IMG/VR virus record: IMGVR_UViG_3300007609_001205
Location: 1 to 40,833 of that record
DNA from: a virus
Direction: 5' to 3' (one strand)
Length of the DNA stretch: 40,833 bases
Shown: piece by piece, positions 15,966 to 24,811 of the stretch
Numbering within the stretch: the stretch's first letter is position 1
How the letters are laid out: the number at the start of each line of letters is the position of its first letter
Program-made: the position numbers and the translations under genes
Notes under the pieces: generated by a model
Databases searched by the model: none
What the model was told of the DNA's origin: nothing
What the model saw: only the letters and a program-made list of their open reading frames with translations

Positions 15966-16370
15966 CTAAGAAAAAAGAAACTCTATCTTTATCATATCAG
16001 AAACCTTAGAAGTTCCACCATATTCAAGATCATCAAATGAAACTTTATCATATGGAATCTCATTTTCTACTTCCATAAGTTGTTTCATATCTTTATTGAA
16101 ACCATTCATATCCGATATCGTAACATGTCCTTCGATCGGATTACCATTATCATCCTTTGGTACAATAGGGTTACCATTATCATCACGAGCAATCCACTTC
16201 TCTCGGATTTTTTGCTCCATCTTTACCTTATCTTCTATTATGGAAGAAATGTGTTTCACTACACGTGCAAGTTTGAATGCAGAAGTTGCATTTATATCCT
16301 CATCTATCAATTTTGTGAGAACTGCGAGTGTTTCATTACTTAGTTGTGAATTTTTTACTTTAAATGACAT
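15966..16370 (-). CDS. DUF1617-like small phage protein
   Basis: 134 residues. MSFKVKNSQLSNETLAVLTKLIDEDINATSAFKLARVVKHI, followed by a helix and a duplicated DDNGNPI turn at about 71-83, resembles the DUF1617-type phage proteins, which share the N terminus K-x-K-N-x-x-L and a single long helix pair. Such genes usually sit among structural or tail genes, as here, upstream of the fibre genes. The direct DDNGNPI duplication looks like a recent small tandem repeat. Function unknown. Confidence 0.65.
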   Translation of the reverse strand: MSFKVKNSQLSNETLAVLTKLIDEDINATSAFKLARVVKHISSIIEDKVKMEQKIREKWIARDDNGNPIVPKDDNGNPIEGHVTISDMNGFNKDMKQLMEVENEIPYDKVSFDDLEYGGTSKVSDMIKIEFLFS

Positions 16371-16399
16371 ATACCAATTATTATTTTTTATTATATGAA

Positions 16400-17098
16400 T
16401 TACATTTTTAATTGTTTTACCTCATTCAACCTATCAATTGAAATATCATAATACTTCTCATCCTTTTCAATGCATATATATTCTCTACCAAGGTTCTCAC
16501 ATGCAACAGCCGTTGTTCCCGAACCAGAAAACATATCAAGTACAATATCCCCTCTATTTGAGTGTTTTTGTATGAGTTCTTCAAAAAGTCCTAATGGTTT
16601 TTGTGTTTTGTGAATTGTCTTCTTTTTACCATAACACAATGGATATTTATAAACAGCATTATCATACTCTGAATGGAAGGTTGGCTTTTTATCCTTAACA
16701 AATGAAAAGAAATATTCTGCAGAGTTTGAAAGGTAATTTCTTTTTGAATTCAACGGAACCGGGTTTGTTTTTAACCATTGACCAACCCTCGGTTGTTTAA
16801 ATCTTGCATTCAATGCCGCCTCTTTCACAAGACCTGATTTCCAAATATCATAGAACGTTATCAAAGTTCCACCTCTTTTCAATACTCTATGCGATTCAAT
16901 GAACATTTTCTGAAGGTCTATTTCTTCGAGGTCCCAATCCCCAAAATGATGTGTCATTGATGAAAATTTACTTTTCACATCTGTTTTTTCAAAAAATGAA
17001 CTTTTAGAAATTGCATATGGTGGGTCAGTTAATATAAGATCAATTGAATTTTTTTCAATACTCTCAATGAAACTCAATCCATCCCCACAATATATCAT
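16400..17098 (-). CDS. DNA methyltransferase (N6-adenine/N4-cytosine type)
   Basis: 232 residues, full length for a small methylase of PF01555. The catalytic motif IV LTDPPYAI lies at about residues 24-31. The S-adenosylmethionine-binding motif I DMFSGSGTTAVACENLGREYICIEKD lies near the C terminus, so this is the beta-class order (catalytic motif first). DPPY favours N6-adenine methylation, though N4-cytosine enzymes sometimes share it. No restriction enzyme gene is near, so it is an orphan methylase, probably shielding phage DNA or tuning expression. It is divergent from the gene starting at 17133. Confidence 0.9.
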   Translation of the reverse strand: MIYCGDGLSFIESIEKNSIDLILTDPPYAISKSSFFEKTDVKSKFSSMTHHFGDWDLEEIDLQKMFIESHRVLKRGGTLITFYDIWKSGLVKEAALNARFKQPRVGQWLKTNPVPLNSKRNYLSNSAEYFFSFVKDKKPTFHSEYDNAVYKYPLCYGKKKTIHKTQKPLGLFEELIQKHSNRGDIVLDMFSGSGTTAVACENLGREYICIEKDEKYYDISIDRLNEVKQLKM

Positions 17099-17132
17099 TT
17101 TGAAAAATTTGTTTTTTTATATATACACCATT

Positions 17133-17891
17133 ATGATCTACCTTGAAAGTTATGAAGAACACGAACCATATGAAGATGATGAACATTTCATAATCGAAAA
17201 TATAGATGATGTAGTTGAGATAACCAAAGATTATCTAGTAATGAAAATAGACACTTTCGAAGAACCCGAAATAGCACCATGTGAAATAGAGTGGTCGACT
17301 TATTTAAAGTTCAAATGCCACACATCATATAGATTAGACGAAAATTGTGTTGGATTTGAATTAAAACGTGAAAAATTGACAGATGATGACCTAATAGAAC
17401 TTACACATTACCTGAATGATAATTTCAGTGTGGAACTCATAGCAATAGAGTTATACAAAGGGTATAGCAACACACAACATATCGCCATCTGTGAAAAATC
17501 AACACTTGAGAAACTAGAATCAATAGAAAATGTGGCAAATGCCATTATAGATGGAATCGATATAAAATTAGAAGATATAAAACCAGATGGATTGGAAGTT
17601 ATAACAGATTCAATAAACACAATAACTTTCGTTCGTGATAGATATGAAATAGAAACCGTAATAAATGATAAGGGTGATGATGCACAAATATCACACATTC
17701 TATATGGTCTTTACAATGACCTGAATAATATATCCACACACATAAGAATAACATTGGATATCAAAGATGTGAATAATATTGAACACAATCATTATCTGAC
17801 CATACCTATAAATTCAACAGAAGATGAAATTACCAATTATATTTTTGAAAAACTGAGTGGCATAAAATTATTTACCGGAAATGATAAGTAA
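17133..17891 (+). CDS. Unknown acidic protein upstream of baseplate gene
   Basis: 252 residues from the ATG at 17133; the longer frame from 17067 is antisense to the methylase start and crosses the promoter TTTTTATATATA at about 17115-17125. The protein is acidic and mixed alpha/beta. The N terminus MIYLESYEEHEPYEDDEHF is a weak match to the shared leader. No domain recognised. It overlaps or nearly abuts the baseplate-like gene downstream, so a role in baseplate hub assembly is possible. Confidence 0.68.
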   Translation: MIYLESYEEHEPYEDDEHFIIENIDDVVEITKDYLVMKIDTFEEPEIAPCEIEWSTYLKFKCHTSYRLDENCVGFELKREKLTDDDLIELTHYLNDNFSVELIAIELYKGYSNTQHIAICEKSTLEKLESIENVANAIIDGIDIKLEDIKPDGLEVITDSINTITFVRDRYEIETVINDKGDDAQISHILYGLYNDLNNISTHIRITLDIKDVNNIEHNHYLTIPINSTEDEITNYIFEKLSGIKLFTGNDK

Positions 17892-17913
17892 CTTTTTAAA
17901 TGGAATATTGAAA

Positions 17914-18645
17914 ATGAACAAAGATCTGTCGGTGGAAATACTCCCATCCAAAGGTCTTTTTTATAAAGATGATTTTCAAATATCCATCAAAAAGGCTTCT
18001 ATGGAAGACATAACTGAATATGAAATTGGCTTTGATAAAGAAAATTTAGGAGAAATAATACACAAGATAAAATCTATTGTTAGAAAGAACACAATATTAC
18101 CAAATGGGTATACATTTGAAGATATTAAAGGGGCAGATGTTGTGTTTATCTTCTTGGAAATTGTCAAATTCACCAACAACAAACCAATTGAAATTGATTA
18201 TGTGGATAAATTGGGAGAAACCAACACAATTGAATTCGGAGAGAAAAATTTCAATTACATTAATGTCCCAGACCATGTGATGGAAAATTATGATGATATC
18301 AACAAAGAATTTGCCATTGATGGATTCAGATACTCAACACCATCCATAGGTGTTGAAAATTCACTCACTCACTTCTTAACATCAATGGCAAGTTCGGGTA
18401 AAATAGAACTATATAAAGATCACAACTACAATTTCATATATTTTTTAGGAAATAAGAATGATCTGACAACAGAAGAAATCCATAACCTCATACAAATTTT
18501 CAATCATGATTTAGATGATAATTCACAATCAACAGTGTGTAATATAATAGAAACATTCAGACCATTTACGGAATATTCACTTAAAAATGAAAGTGAAGTG
18601 ATTGAAATAACATCAAAGGTCAATTTGGAGAATATCTGGTCTTAG
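17914..18645 (+). CDS. T4-type baseplate protein (gp26-like family)
   Basis: 243 residues from the ATG at 17914; an in-frame ATG at 17881 overlaps the previous gene and would add 11 residues. The N terminus LSVEILPSKGLFYKDDFQISIKKASMEDITEYE carries the l-P-S-k-G-x-x-Y and following K-x-x-t-x-x-d-E pattern of the T4 baseplate-protein family PF12322, which includes gp26-like hub subunits. The C-terminal half is helical and acidic. The next plus-strand genes are fibre and adhesin-like genes, a consistent tail context. The family call rests on the N-terminal pattern only. Confidence 0.7.
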   Translation: MNKDLSVEILPSKGLFYKDDFQISIKKASMEDITEYEIGFDKENLGEIIHKIKSIVRKNTILPNGYTFEDIKGADVVFIFLEIVKFTNNKPIEIDYVDKLGETNTIEFGEKNFNYINVPDHVMENYDDINKEFAIDGFRYSTPSIGVENSLTHFLTSMASSGKIELYKDHNYNFIYFLGNKNDLTTEEIHNLIQIFNHDLDDNSQSTVCNIIETFRPFTEYSLKNESEVIEITSKVNLENIWS

Positions 18646-18662
18646 TATTAAATATATAGTTT

Positions 18663-20987
18663 ATGAGTAATTTCAGTAATCCAACATTCATAAATCCATT
18701 GAGTCAGACAGACCGGACCATCAAAATATATGATGAAGACCTTAACATAAGGCATACGATCAATGCGCACACAGTAAAAAATGTTTTTGTTGTGAATAAC
18801 CTTATAAAGATAAGTTTGAACTCGGATAGAGTAATAACATTAGACTTCAATTCTTCGAATGAGGCAACATTGGCACTACCCAAACTCAAACAACAAATAG
18901 ACCAATTGAGCAACAAAACCCCACTCAGAATTGATAAACCAATAGAAGAATATATCCAAGGAATGGGATTATCATATTCAAATGGAAACCTTTTTGTGAA
19001 TGCAAATATGATACCTGTATCTGGATCATATTCCATCGGTTCTTCTGCATCTCTTTGGAAAGATATTTTTGTATCAACAAGTTCGGTACATATTGGTGGT
19101 GCAACAATATCAAGTGATGGAAACGCCATATTAATGGATTCACTAGGATTGGTAAGTGGTACAAACTCATTGATACTCACAAATGATAATGGATTTCTGA
19201 ACATAGGTGGTTTAACTACATCAATGGGGACTACTGGACCAACGGGGGCTACTGGACCACAAGGTATTCAAGGTGCAACTGGGCCACAAGGACCAACAGG
19301 AGGTGGACTTGGATTATTGAACGGCTCAACTGTATCTATACCGGTAGGTATTATGAATATAAACTCAATACGTACTGAAATAAGCAATGAAAATTTTAAC
19401 TTTTTCACAACATCTGCAATATTCGATTACCCATATACATTTACAGGTGATATAGCAACATACTCAACTACTATTCAACCGGGCAATCGTCCATACACAC
19501 AAACCGTAATGACGGGATTGTTCAGTGTTGGAGAATTATTTCCGGGACTCGACATGATAGCAACCTATAAGTATTATATGTTTGGGGAAAGGGGAATAAC
19601 ATCATCATACTTAGAATCAAGTGAGTTCCAATCATCTGGAATAATCTCGAAATATACCTACATATATGCAGGACTAACCCCATCAAATGGATTATCTGCA
19701 TCAACACAACACCGCCACCGTTTTTATTATAACGATTACGTGGAAACATATGATAGTGGTGATGTATCACTGACATATGATGGTACTATGTCATACACAT
19801 ACAGTAATGATATAAATGAAGGACTTTCTGTAGAAAATTCATTTCAAATAGGGAAAGAATATAATTATGGTTTTGGGTTTATTGGAACACACTCATTGTT
19901 CATGAATGGAACATATTCAAATGTAACAAAACCAACCCACTCAGATGCATTCAGTGTATATGTTGGACAAGATTCGGCTCAATATATTTCTTCGGGAGAT
20001 AGTGCAACAGCATCAGCATTCAATGTTGCAGTCGGACATTCTGCAATGAAGGATAGTGTTCTATCATCTTTTAATGTTGCAGTGGGGTTCGAAGCAGGTA
20101 AGACTGCAGAAAATGCATTCAATACATATATTGGAACAAGTGCAGGTAGATATGACAAAGGGACATATAATACATACATTGGAACAAATGCAGGACAGAG
20201 TTCAACTGCAAGTTCTAACACAGTAAATAATACATTTATAGGCATAAATTCGGGACAATCATCATTAAGTGGCTCAGGTAATAATACATTTGTTGGTGCA
20301 AACTCCGGAAGTGATAACACCACAGGTGGATTTAACACATTCTTTGGGGCTTATTCCGGTGTTGATAATACAGAGGGTGATAACAATACCTTTATCGGTG
20401 CTTACTCAGGATTCAACCATACAACAGGAACTAACAATTTATTCATTGGCCACCAATCTGGATATGATACCATATCAGCATCTGCTTCTGTGATAATCGG
20501 TGGTTATTCTACAGAATTACTAGGATCACTATCTATTGAAAACATATACTTAGCAGATGGGAATGGGAATTTGAGATACCATTATGATGGAACACAATCT
20601 ATTATAAAAGATAACCTCAAAGTTGAAGGTGCTTTAGATATCGGTGCAGTATCTGAGAGATATGGACAATACACGACCTCATCAAATACACACTTTTATG
20701 ATTGCACATCCGGTAACATATTCTACCACGAATCTTTAACATCACCATTTAAAGTAGACCTCATAAACCTACAAGAGAATGATGTTAATACCATAACAAT
20801 AATATTAGAACAAAGTGGTACAATTTACCAACCAGAATCATATTTAATAAATGGAGTTACACATTCTGTTAAATGGTCAAATGGAACATACTCGTTTAAC
20901 TCTGACCAAACAGATATAATTGGACTTAGCATTTTAAAAACAGGTACATCATCAACTATACTTGGACAAACAAATACATTCAATTGA
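18663..20987 (+). CDS. Long fibre with collagen-like and YadA-head-like repeats
   Basis: 774 residues. A collagen-like run (GPTGATGPQGIQGATGPQG) lies at about residues 191-212. From about residue 440 to 615 there are eight or more repeats of the type N-T-[FY]-[IV]-G-x-x-[SA]-G (NNTFIGINSGQ, NNTFVGANSGS, NTFFGAYSGV), the pattern of left-handed parallel beta-roll heads in trimeric adhesins. The C-terminal domain (YDCTSGNIFYHESLTSPFKV) resembles fibre tip domains. This is probably a trimeric tail fibre that binds the host surface. TTAAATATATA ends 4 nt before the ATG. One base separates its stop from the next gene's start. Confidence 0.82.
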   Translation: MSNFSNPTFINPLSQTDRTIKIYDEDLNIRHTINAHTVKNVFVVNNLIKISLNSDRVITLDFNSSNEATLALPKLKQQIDQLSNKTPLRIDKPIEEYIQGMGLSYSNGNLFVNANMIPVSGSYSIGSSASLWKDIFVSTSSVHIGGATISSDGNAILMDSLGLVSGTNSLILTNDNGFLNIGGLTTSMGTTGPTGATGPQGIQGATGPQGPTGGGLGLLNGSTVSIPVGIMNINSIRTEISNENFNFFTTSAIFDYPYTFTGDIATYSTTIQPGNRPYTQTVMTGLFSVGELFPGLDMIATYKYYMFGERGITSSYLESSEFQSSGIISKYTYIYAGLTPSNGLSASTQHRHRFYYNDYVETYDSGDVSLTYDGTMSYTYSNDINEGLSVENSFQIGKEYNYGFGFIGTHSLFMNGTYSNVTKPTHSDAFSVYVGQDSAQYISSGDSATASAFNVAVGHSAMKDSVLSSFNVAVGFEAGKTAENAFNTYIGTSAGRYDKGTYNTYIGTNAGQSSTASSNTVNNTFIGINSGQSSLSGSGNNTFVGANSGSDNTTGGFNTFFGAYSGVDNTEGDNNTFIGAYSGFNHTTGTNNLFIGHQSGYDTISASASVIIGGYSTELLGSLSIENIYLADGNGNLRYHYDGTQSIIKDNLKVEGALDIGAVSERYGQYTTSSNTHFYDCTSGNIFYHESLTSPFKVDLINLQENDVNTITIILEQSGTIYQPESYLINGVTHSVKWSNGTYSFNSDQTDIIGLSILKTGTSSTILGQTNTFN

Positions 20988-20988
20988 T

Positions 20989-22503
20989 ATGTTAGGAAGG
21001 CTTTCATCACATATTGGACCACTGAATAAAATTGGTCATATTAAAACTAGTTTGGGTGGTGATAGTTTTATATCAACTTGGGACACTACTCAGGCTGGTA
21101 GTGCATCTGACACAGTAGTTCTACCACTTGAATCGGGTGGTGTATATTCGGGCACAATTGACTGGGGTGATGGTAATACATCATCATTAAGTTATGCCAA
21201 CAGAACGCACGTATATGCCTCATCAGGTACTTACACAATTACTATAAGTGGTACTATCGAAGGATTCCAGTTTAACAATGGAGGTGATAAAGAGAAGATT
21301 ATTGATATATCTAATTGGGGTGCATTAAACCTTACTAATGGCTCAGTATTTTACGGATGTGTTAACTTAGATATAAGTGCGACAGATGCTCCTACAATAA
21401 CTACTACAACATTTAACTCAATGTTCAGAGATTGTCAATCCATAGTAAATGCAGATTTAAATAGTTGGGATGTTTCTGCTGTAACTGATATGACTTACTG
21501 TTTTGGGCGAATTGGTGGTGGTAATGATACCTGTCAGATAAACCCAAATATCAGTGATTGGGATGTTTCTTCTGTTACTAATATGAGTTATATGTTCAGT
21601 AAGAATATTACATTTAATAGACCACTTAACAGTTGGGACGTATCATCTGTAACAAATATGTTTGAAATGTTCAGTGGTGCAGATTTATTCAATCAGCCAT
21701 TGGATAATTGGAACACTTCATCTGTAACAAATATGGGAAGGATGTTCGGTGGATATTCACTTAGAACAAATACTTTCAATCAGGACATAAACGCCTGGGA
21801 CGTATCCAATGTAACAAATTTCGTTGAAATGTTTTCTTATGGTGATTTTGCTGGCGATATAAGGGATTGGAATTTAACATCTGCATCATCAACGAATTTA
21901 ATGTTTGCTTATAATAATGGTACACCAAACCTTTCAAATTGGAACACTTCTACCATCACAGATATGGAGGAGATGTTCAGAAACTCTAATTTCAATGGAG
22001 ATATAAGTGGTTGGGATACGAGTTCTGTTACTAATATGGTACGTATGTTCCAAGTTGCAACACAATTCAATCAAGATATCAGTAGTTGGGATGTGAGTTC
22101 TGTTACTAATATGATAAGTATGTTTTCGGGTGCAGGTTCTTTCAATCAACCAATCGGTTCTTGGACTACTACTTCACTTGTAAGAATTGATAGGATGTTC
22201 AGAAGACTTTCTAATGTAGTGTGTGTCTTTAATCAAGACATTAGTAATTGGGATGTAACTGGTATAACAAATGCATCAGAGTTTATGAGGTTAAGTACTT
22301 CTTTATCAACTACAAATTACGACCCAGTATTGGTGGCTTGGGAAGCACAATTACAAACAGCATATCCAGGTGGTATAGGCTCACCAAATGTTAATATACA
22401 TTTTAGTAATAGCCAATACACATTAGGAAGTGCAGCCGAAACTGCAAGAACAAGTTTAATTAGCACATTTGGTTGGTCAATAACTGATGGAGGTGGAATA
22501 TAA
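20989..22503 (+). CDS. BspA/DUF285-like repeat adhesin with PKD-like domain
   Basis: 504 residues from the ATG at 20989, one base after the fibre gene's stop; an in-frame ATG at 20962 overlaps that gene and is less likely. Residues about 20-95 hold a beta domain with the IDWGDGNTSSLSYANRTHVY turn and THxYxxxGTYTITI pattern of PKD-like domains. About eleven DUF285 repeats follow, each with [IL]-x-x-W-[DN]-x-S-x-V-T-x-M-x-x-M-F. This repeat type occurs in bacterial surface lipoproteins, including Bacteroidota, but no signal peptide is present. It probably forms a surface-exposed adhesin attached to the fibre encoded just upstream. Confidence 0.82.
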   Translation: MLGRLSSHIGPLNKIGHIKTSLGGDSFISTWDTTQAGSASDTVVLPLESGGVYSGTIDWGDGNTSSLSYANRTHVYASSGTYTITISGTIEGFQFNNGGDKEKIIDISNWGALNLTNGSVFYGCVNLDISATDAPTITTTTFNSMFRDCQSIVNADLNSWDVSAVTDMTYCFGRIGGGNDTCQINPNISDWDVSSVTNMSYMFSKNITFNRPLNSWDVSSVTNMFEMFSGADLFNQPLDNWNTSSVTNMGRMFGGYSLRTNTFNQDINAWDVSNVTNFVEMFSYGDFAGDIRDWNLTSASSTNLMFAYNNGTPNLSNWNTSTITDMEEMFRNSNFNGDISGWDTSSVTNMVRMFQVATQFNQDISSWDVSSVTNMISMFSGAGSFNQPIGSWTTTSLVRIDRMFRRLSNVVCVFNQDISNWDVTGITNASEFMRLSTSLSTTNYDPVLVAWEAQLQTAYPGGIGSPNVNIHFSNSQYTLGSAAETARTSLISTFGWSITDGGGI

Positions 22504-22519
22504 AATAAATAAAATAGAA

Positions 22520-22711
22520 ATGACAAATTTAGAATATCCGGAAAATGAATTATGGTACATCCTAGTAAGGGATTTAGAAATCACAGGTTATGGTTCACTG
22601 CAACCAAGTCAAGTTCTATCAACAACTGCAGATATAGACGTATTTGAATCAGAAATAGAATGGGAAGTTATATTAACAGAAAATGACATAAAGTTAGATG
22701 AGTTGGAATGA
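22520..22711 (+). CDS. Unknown small acidic protein
   Basis: 63 residues from the ATG at 22520 (MTNLEYPENELWYILVRD). A longer frame from 22487 overlaps the adhesin gene. Acidic, with an N-terminal aromatic strand region and a C-terminal acidic strand (ESEIEWEVILTENDIKLDEL). No domain recognised. Same strand and close spacing suggest it belongs to the fibre operon, perhaps as a chaperone, but nothing proves this. Confidence 0.5.
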   Translation: MTNLEYPENELWYILVRDLEITGYGSLQPSQVLSTTADIDVFESEIEWEVILTENDIKLDELE

Positions 22712-22760
22712 TAGATATGCGATAGAGATACCAAAGAAAAATTAAAATACTAAATACATT

Positions 22761-23195
22761 ATGAATATACATAGATATAAAAAATTCAACGAATCAAGGG
22801 GTGGTGAACGAGTTTCCGAAGATCATGAAGATGTTGCTTTCGTCAAGGAAGTTTTCAGTGAGTTAGTTGATGATTTCCCAATTAACAAATCCAAGATATG
22901 GGGGTATCGTAAATATGGAAACGATAAAGATACCACTATAAGATGTATGTTATATTTTGAAGGCACGACACTTGAACTCTATAAACCATCAATAAGTATC
23001 ATACCCGAACTCCCAAAAATAAGTAAAACCATTGAAACAATACAAAAGATACACAAAACAATTAGTGATATGGTACAGATTATTGAAGGTTATGGTCTTA
23101 CTTGTGAAAAATATTCCATAAACCCACCCAATTCGGAACATGATCTATACATCTCCATAGATTTTCTAAGAACAGATGATCCACTCACGAAATAG
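22761..23195 (+). CDS. Unknown protein with leader motif
   Basis: 144 residues. MNIHRYKKFNESRGGERVSE fits the shared capsid-targeting-like leader, with F-N-E at residues 9-11 followed by Ser. The rest is alpha/beta with a central RCMLYFEGTTLELYKP strand pair and a helix (TIETIQKIHKTISDMVQII). No domain recognised. It ends at a hairpin shared with the convergent gene at 23214. Confidence 0.65.
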   Translation: MNIHRYKKFNESRGGERVSEDHEDVAFVKEVFSELVDDFPINKSKIWGYRKYGNDKDTTIRCMLYFEGTTLELYKPSISIIPELPKISKTIETIQKIHKTISDMVQIIEGYGLTCEKYSINPPNSEHDLYISIDFLRTDDPLTK

Positions 23196-23213
23196 ATTTA
23201 TCATCTATTTTGT
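23190..23213. terminator. Candidate bidirectional terminator
   Basis: An 8-bp inverted repeat (AAATAGAT at 23190-23197 and ATCTATTT at 23203-23210) with loop TTATC lies exactly between two convergent genes and contains the stop codon of the plus-strand gene. It is A/T rich with only short T-runs, so termination is plausible but weak. Confidence 0.4.
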
Positions 23214-23438
23214 CTATATTTCATCACTCAACAAACCAAGGAAAAAACTCAACCTATTTCTCCGTTTAATCATTTTATCATAACGCCTTTGGGCATCCAC
23301 ATCATCACAAACCCCACCCATATCACGGTCTATTTGCTCAAAACGCCAAAAATCTCGGATTGAACTCTCCAAGAGTGATAATTCTTTCTTGTTTTTTCTT
23401 CTTTCTTTTCCCGAAATAAAATAAGGTGATTCATTCAT
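23214..23438 (-). CDS. Unknown small basic protein
   Basis: 74 residues, highly charged and helical (KERRKNKKELSLLESSIRDFW; RRYDKMIKRRNRLSFFLGLL). The high Arg/Lys content suggests nucleic-acid or protein binding. It overlaps the end of the NADAR gene by 8 nt, so it is probably its operon partner. No family recognised. Confidence 0.6.
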   Translation of the reverse strand: MNESPYFISGKERRKNKKELSLLESSIRDFWRFEQIDRDMGGVCDDVDAQRRYDKMIKRRNRLSFFLGLLSDEI

Positions 23439-23964
23439 TTCCTTTACTTAAAAAATTTCTATTTACTCGATCTTCCAAAGATGGCTTTTCTTCATCCTTA
23501 ATACTTTCCCTTATCGACATTTGAAGGATTCCAAGTTTGTTCTCACCTCCCCCCTTCAAATTACAATTATCACATCTACAATCACCCCAATAATTGTCGT
23601 GATGGTAATTTCCCTCAATAATATGATCATCACCAGTTGCCAATAACATATCTTTGAGATCCTGATGTTTGGTGAATTTATAAGTAACACCAAATGACAT
23701 AACATCGTCTTTTATAGAATCCCAATCAGAACGTATCTTACGTGTTCTACCTAGCTTTTTAGCATCTGATGGGTCTTTTATACTCGAAATCATTTCTTTG
23801 AAATCGGGTTCAGTGAAATGATACCCACCATAGAATTGCATACCACGGAATTTTTGTGCTACATAATAATGCTCAACAGATGGATATGATATACCCTTGT
23901 GTTTTATCTCACATGGATAAAAGTTGGAAAGGAAAAAATATCTACCCCTAAACCTATCTATCAT
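23431..23964 (-). CDS. NADAR-domain protein (YbiA-like)
   Basis: 177 residues. The NADAR/YbiA family pattern is clear: FLSNFYPCEIKHKGISYPSV then EHYYVAQKF near the N terminus, KKLGR in the middle, and LLATGDDHIIEGNYHHDNYW followed by GDC and GGENKLGILQMSIRE in the C-terminal half. The family acts on ADP-ribose-linked N-glycosidic bonds. Some members remove ADP-ribose from guanine in nucleic acids, which reverses DarT-type modification. A phage copy could counter ADP-ribosylating or NAD-dependent defences, an inference strengthened by the two Nudix genes elsewhere in the window. The CRCDNC segment inside the domain could be a metal site. Confidence 0.87.
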   Translation of the reverse strand: MIDRFRGRYFFLSNFYPCEIKHKGISYPSVEHYYVAQKFRGMQFYGGYHFTEPDFKEMISSIKDPSDAKKLGRTRKIRSDWDSIKDDVMSFGVTYKFTKHQDLKDMLLATGDDHIIEGNYHHDNYWGDCRCDNCNLKGGGENKLGILQMSIRESIKDEEKPSLEDRVNRNFLSKGNE

Positions 23965-24299
23965 ACACGGATAAATTCATCTTTCTTAACAGCCTTCTGA
24001 ATCCATCTATTGAGGAATGAAGCCTTTATCTCATTATCAAAAGCCGTAGTACCAAGGTCAGACGACAACTCATATATGGTCATTGATCGATCATCTGAAA
24101 TATCAGCTAGTCCATATTCAGCAGCACTACTCATACAAAATTCATTTTCCACAGTAGGAATAGGGAACTGATATGTCCCACTTGACAATTCTACCTTGTA
24201 GTATAGGTTACCAGCCACATAATGACTGAAATGAGCAAGTGTTCTGCTTTTAATCAATTCTTTCTTGATTTCTGTTATATCCAATTGAGTTGTTTCCAT
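23961..24299 (-). CDS. Unknown protein upstream of NADAR gene
   Basis: 112 residues from the ATG at 24299 (METTQLDITEIKKEL). The frame stays open to 24401, but that stretch is the tmRNA terminator and T-arm, so the longer start is rejected. The protein is mixed alpha/beta with YKVELSSGTYQFPIP and a basic C terminus (FLNRWIQKAVKKDEF). It overlaps the NADAR gene by 4 nt (ATGA), giving a tight operon. No domain recognised. Confidence 0.6.
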   Translation of the reverse strand: METTQLDITEIKKELIKSRTLAHFSHYVAGNLYYKVELSSGTYQFPIPTVENEFCMSSAAEYGLADISDDRSMTIYELSSDLGTTAFDNEIKASFLNRWIQKAVKKDEFIRV

Positions 24300-24337
24300 A
24301 TAGGTTTTATAATAAATATTTAAAAAGTTGTTGAAAA

Positions 24338-24367
24338 GAAAAAACCCTACTTCGGTAGGGTTTTTTT
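24338..24367 (-). terminator. Rho-independent terminator of the tmRNA
   Basis: A perfect 6-bp stem (CCCTAC/GTAGGG, 24345-24360) with a TTCG/CGAA tetraloop sits 9 nt beyond the tmRNA 3' end, followed on the minus strand by a T-run. A T-run is also present on the plus side, so it may work in both directions. Confidence 0.85.
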
Positions 24368-24368
24368 G

Positions 24369-24738
24369 TGGAGGCGGAGGGATTCGAACCCTCATCTTCA
24401 TAACGGAACGATATCAATCATTCACAAGTTTAGTCAAATTTTTCTAAATCTGACAAAATATTCGGTTCTTTCGTATCTAAAAAACTCCGACAAAAAACCC
24501 ACACCATTTTAGACTGCTGTGTTTCAGTGGAACTTTTAATGAATCAGTGGTTAAACCAACTCAAGCTCAGTTGCCTCGAACTGTCCGTTTCGTAGAACCG
24601 CTACTACATCTTCACGAGTACCTACTTCATTTGTAACGTTGCCGTTTACAAGTTGATCGACTTATCAAATCGGTGTCAATCAGCCCGATACCTGCTCAAT
24701 AACGAACGACATTATAAATCAACTGCCGAAACGCCCCC
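24369..24738 (-). ncRNA. ssrA: Transfer-messenger RNA (tmRNA)
   Basis: A 370-nt RNA. The acceptor stem pairs GGGGGCG (24738-24732) with CGCCTCC (24376-24370), with one G-U, and the discriminator A is at 24369. The T-arm is GAGGG-TTCGAAT-CCCTC (24393-24377). CCA is not encoded. TTTCGGCAG replaces the usual TTCGACAG-type D-loop and follows the acceptor directly. A 9-bp helix 2 joins 24710-24718 and 24397-24405. The H-type pseudoknot PK1 uses 24685-24689 with 24669-24673 and 24675-24682 with 24654-24661. Ten nt after it, TAAAC precedes the resume codon GGC (24643). The reading frame encodes about 30 residues, beginning GNVTNE and ending ATELELV, with TAA at 24551. The function would be rescue of stalled ribosomes and tagging of the product. 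The long tag and non-ALAA end are unusual. Confidence 0.82.
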
Positions 24739-24750
24739 AGATCATCATTA

Positions 24751-24801
24751 CTATATATTATACAAATATACGAAAAAAAGTTTATACGGATTTTATATAT
24801 A
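24751..24801. promoter_or_regulatory. Divergent promoter region of tmRNA and AAA+ gene
   Basis: TATAATATATAG on the minus strand (24762-24751) lies 12 nt upstream of the mature tmRNA 5' end. TTTTATATATA on the plus strand (24791-24801) lies 10 nt upstream of the AAA+ gene start. Because a tmRNA is not translated from an ordinary start, the motif here supports a promoter role rather than a ribosome-binding role. Confidence 0.5.
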
Positions 24802-24811
24802 GATAATAGAT

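Noticed and set aside
24300-24401. Longer N terminus of the gene at 23961, running into the tmRNA
   Set aside because: The added 34 residues are encoded by the terminator and T-arm of the tmRNA; the ATG at 24299 gives a normal protein.
24369-24738. A tRNA split by a group I intron as an alternative to tmRNA
   Set aside because: No D-stem or anticodon arm flanks the insert, while a tmRNA-type helix 2 and pseudoknot PK1 are present at the right places.
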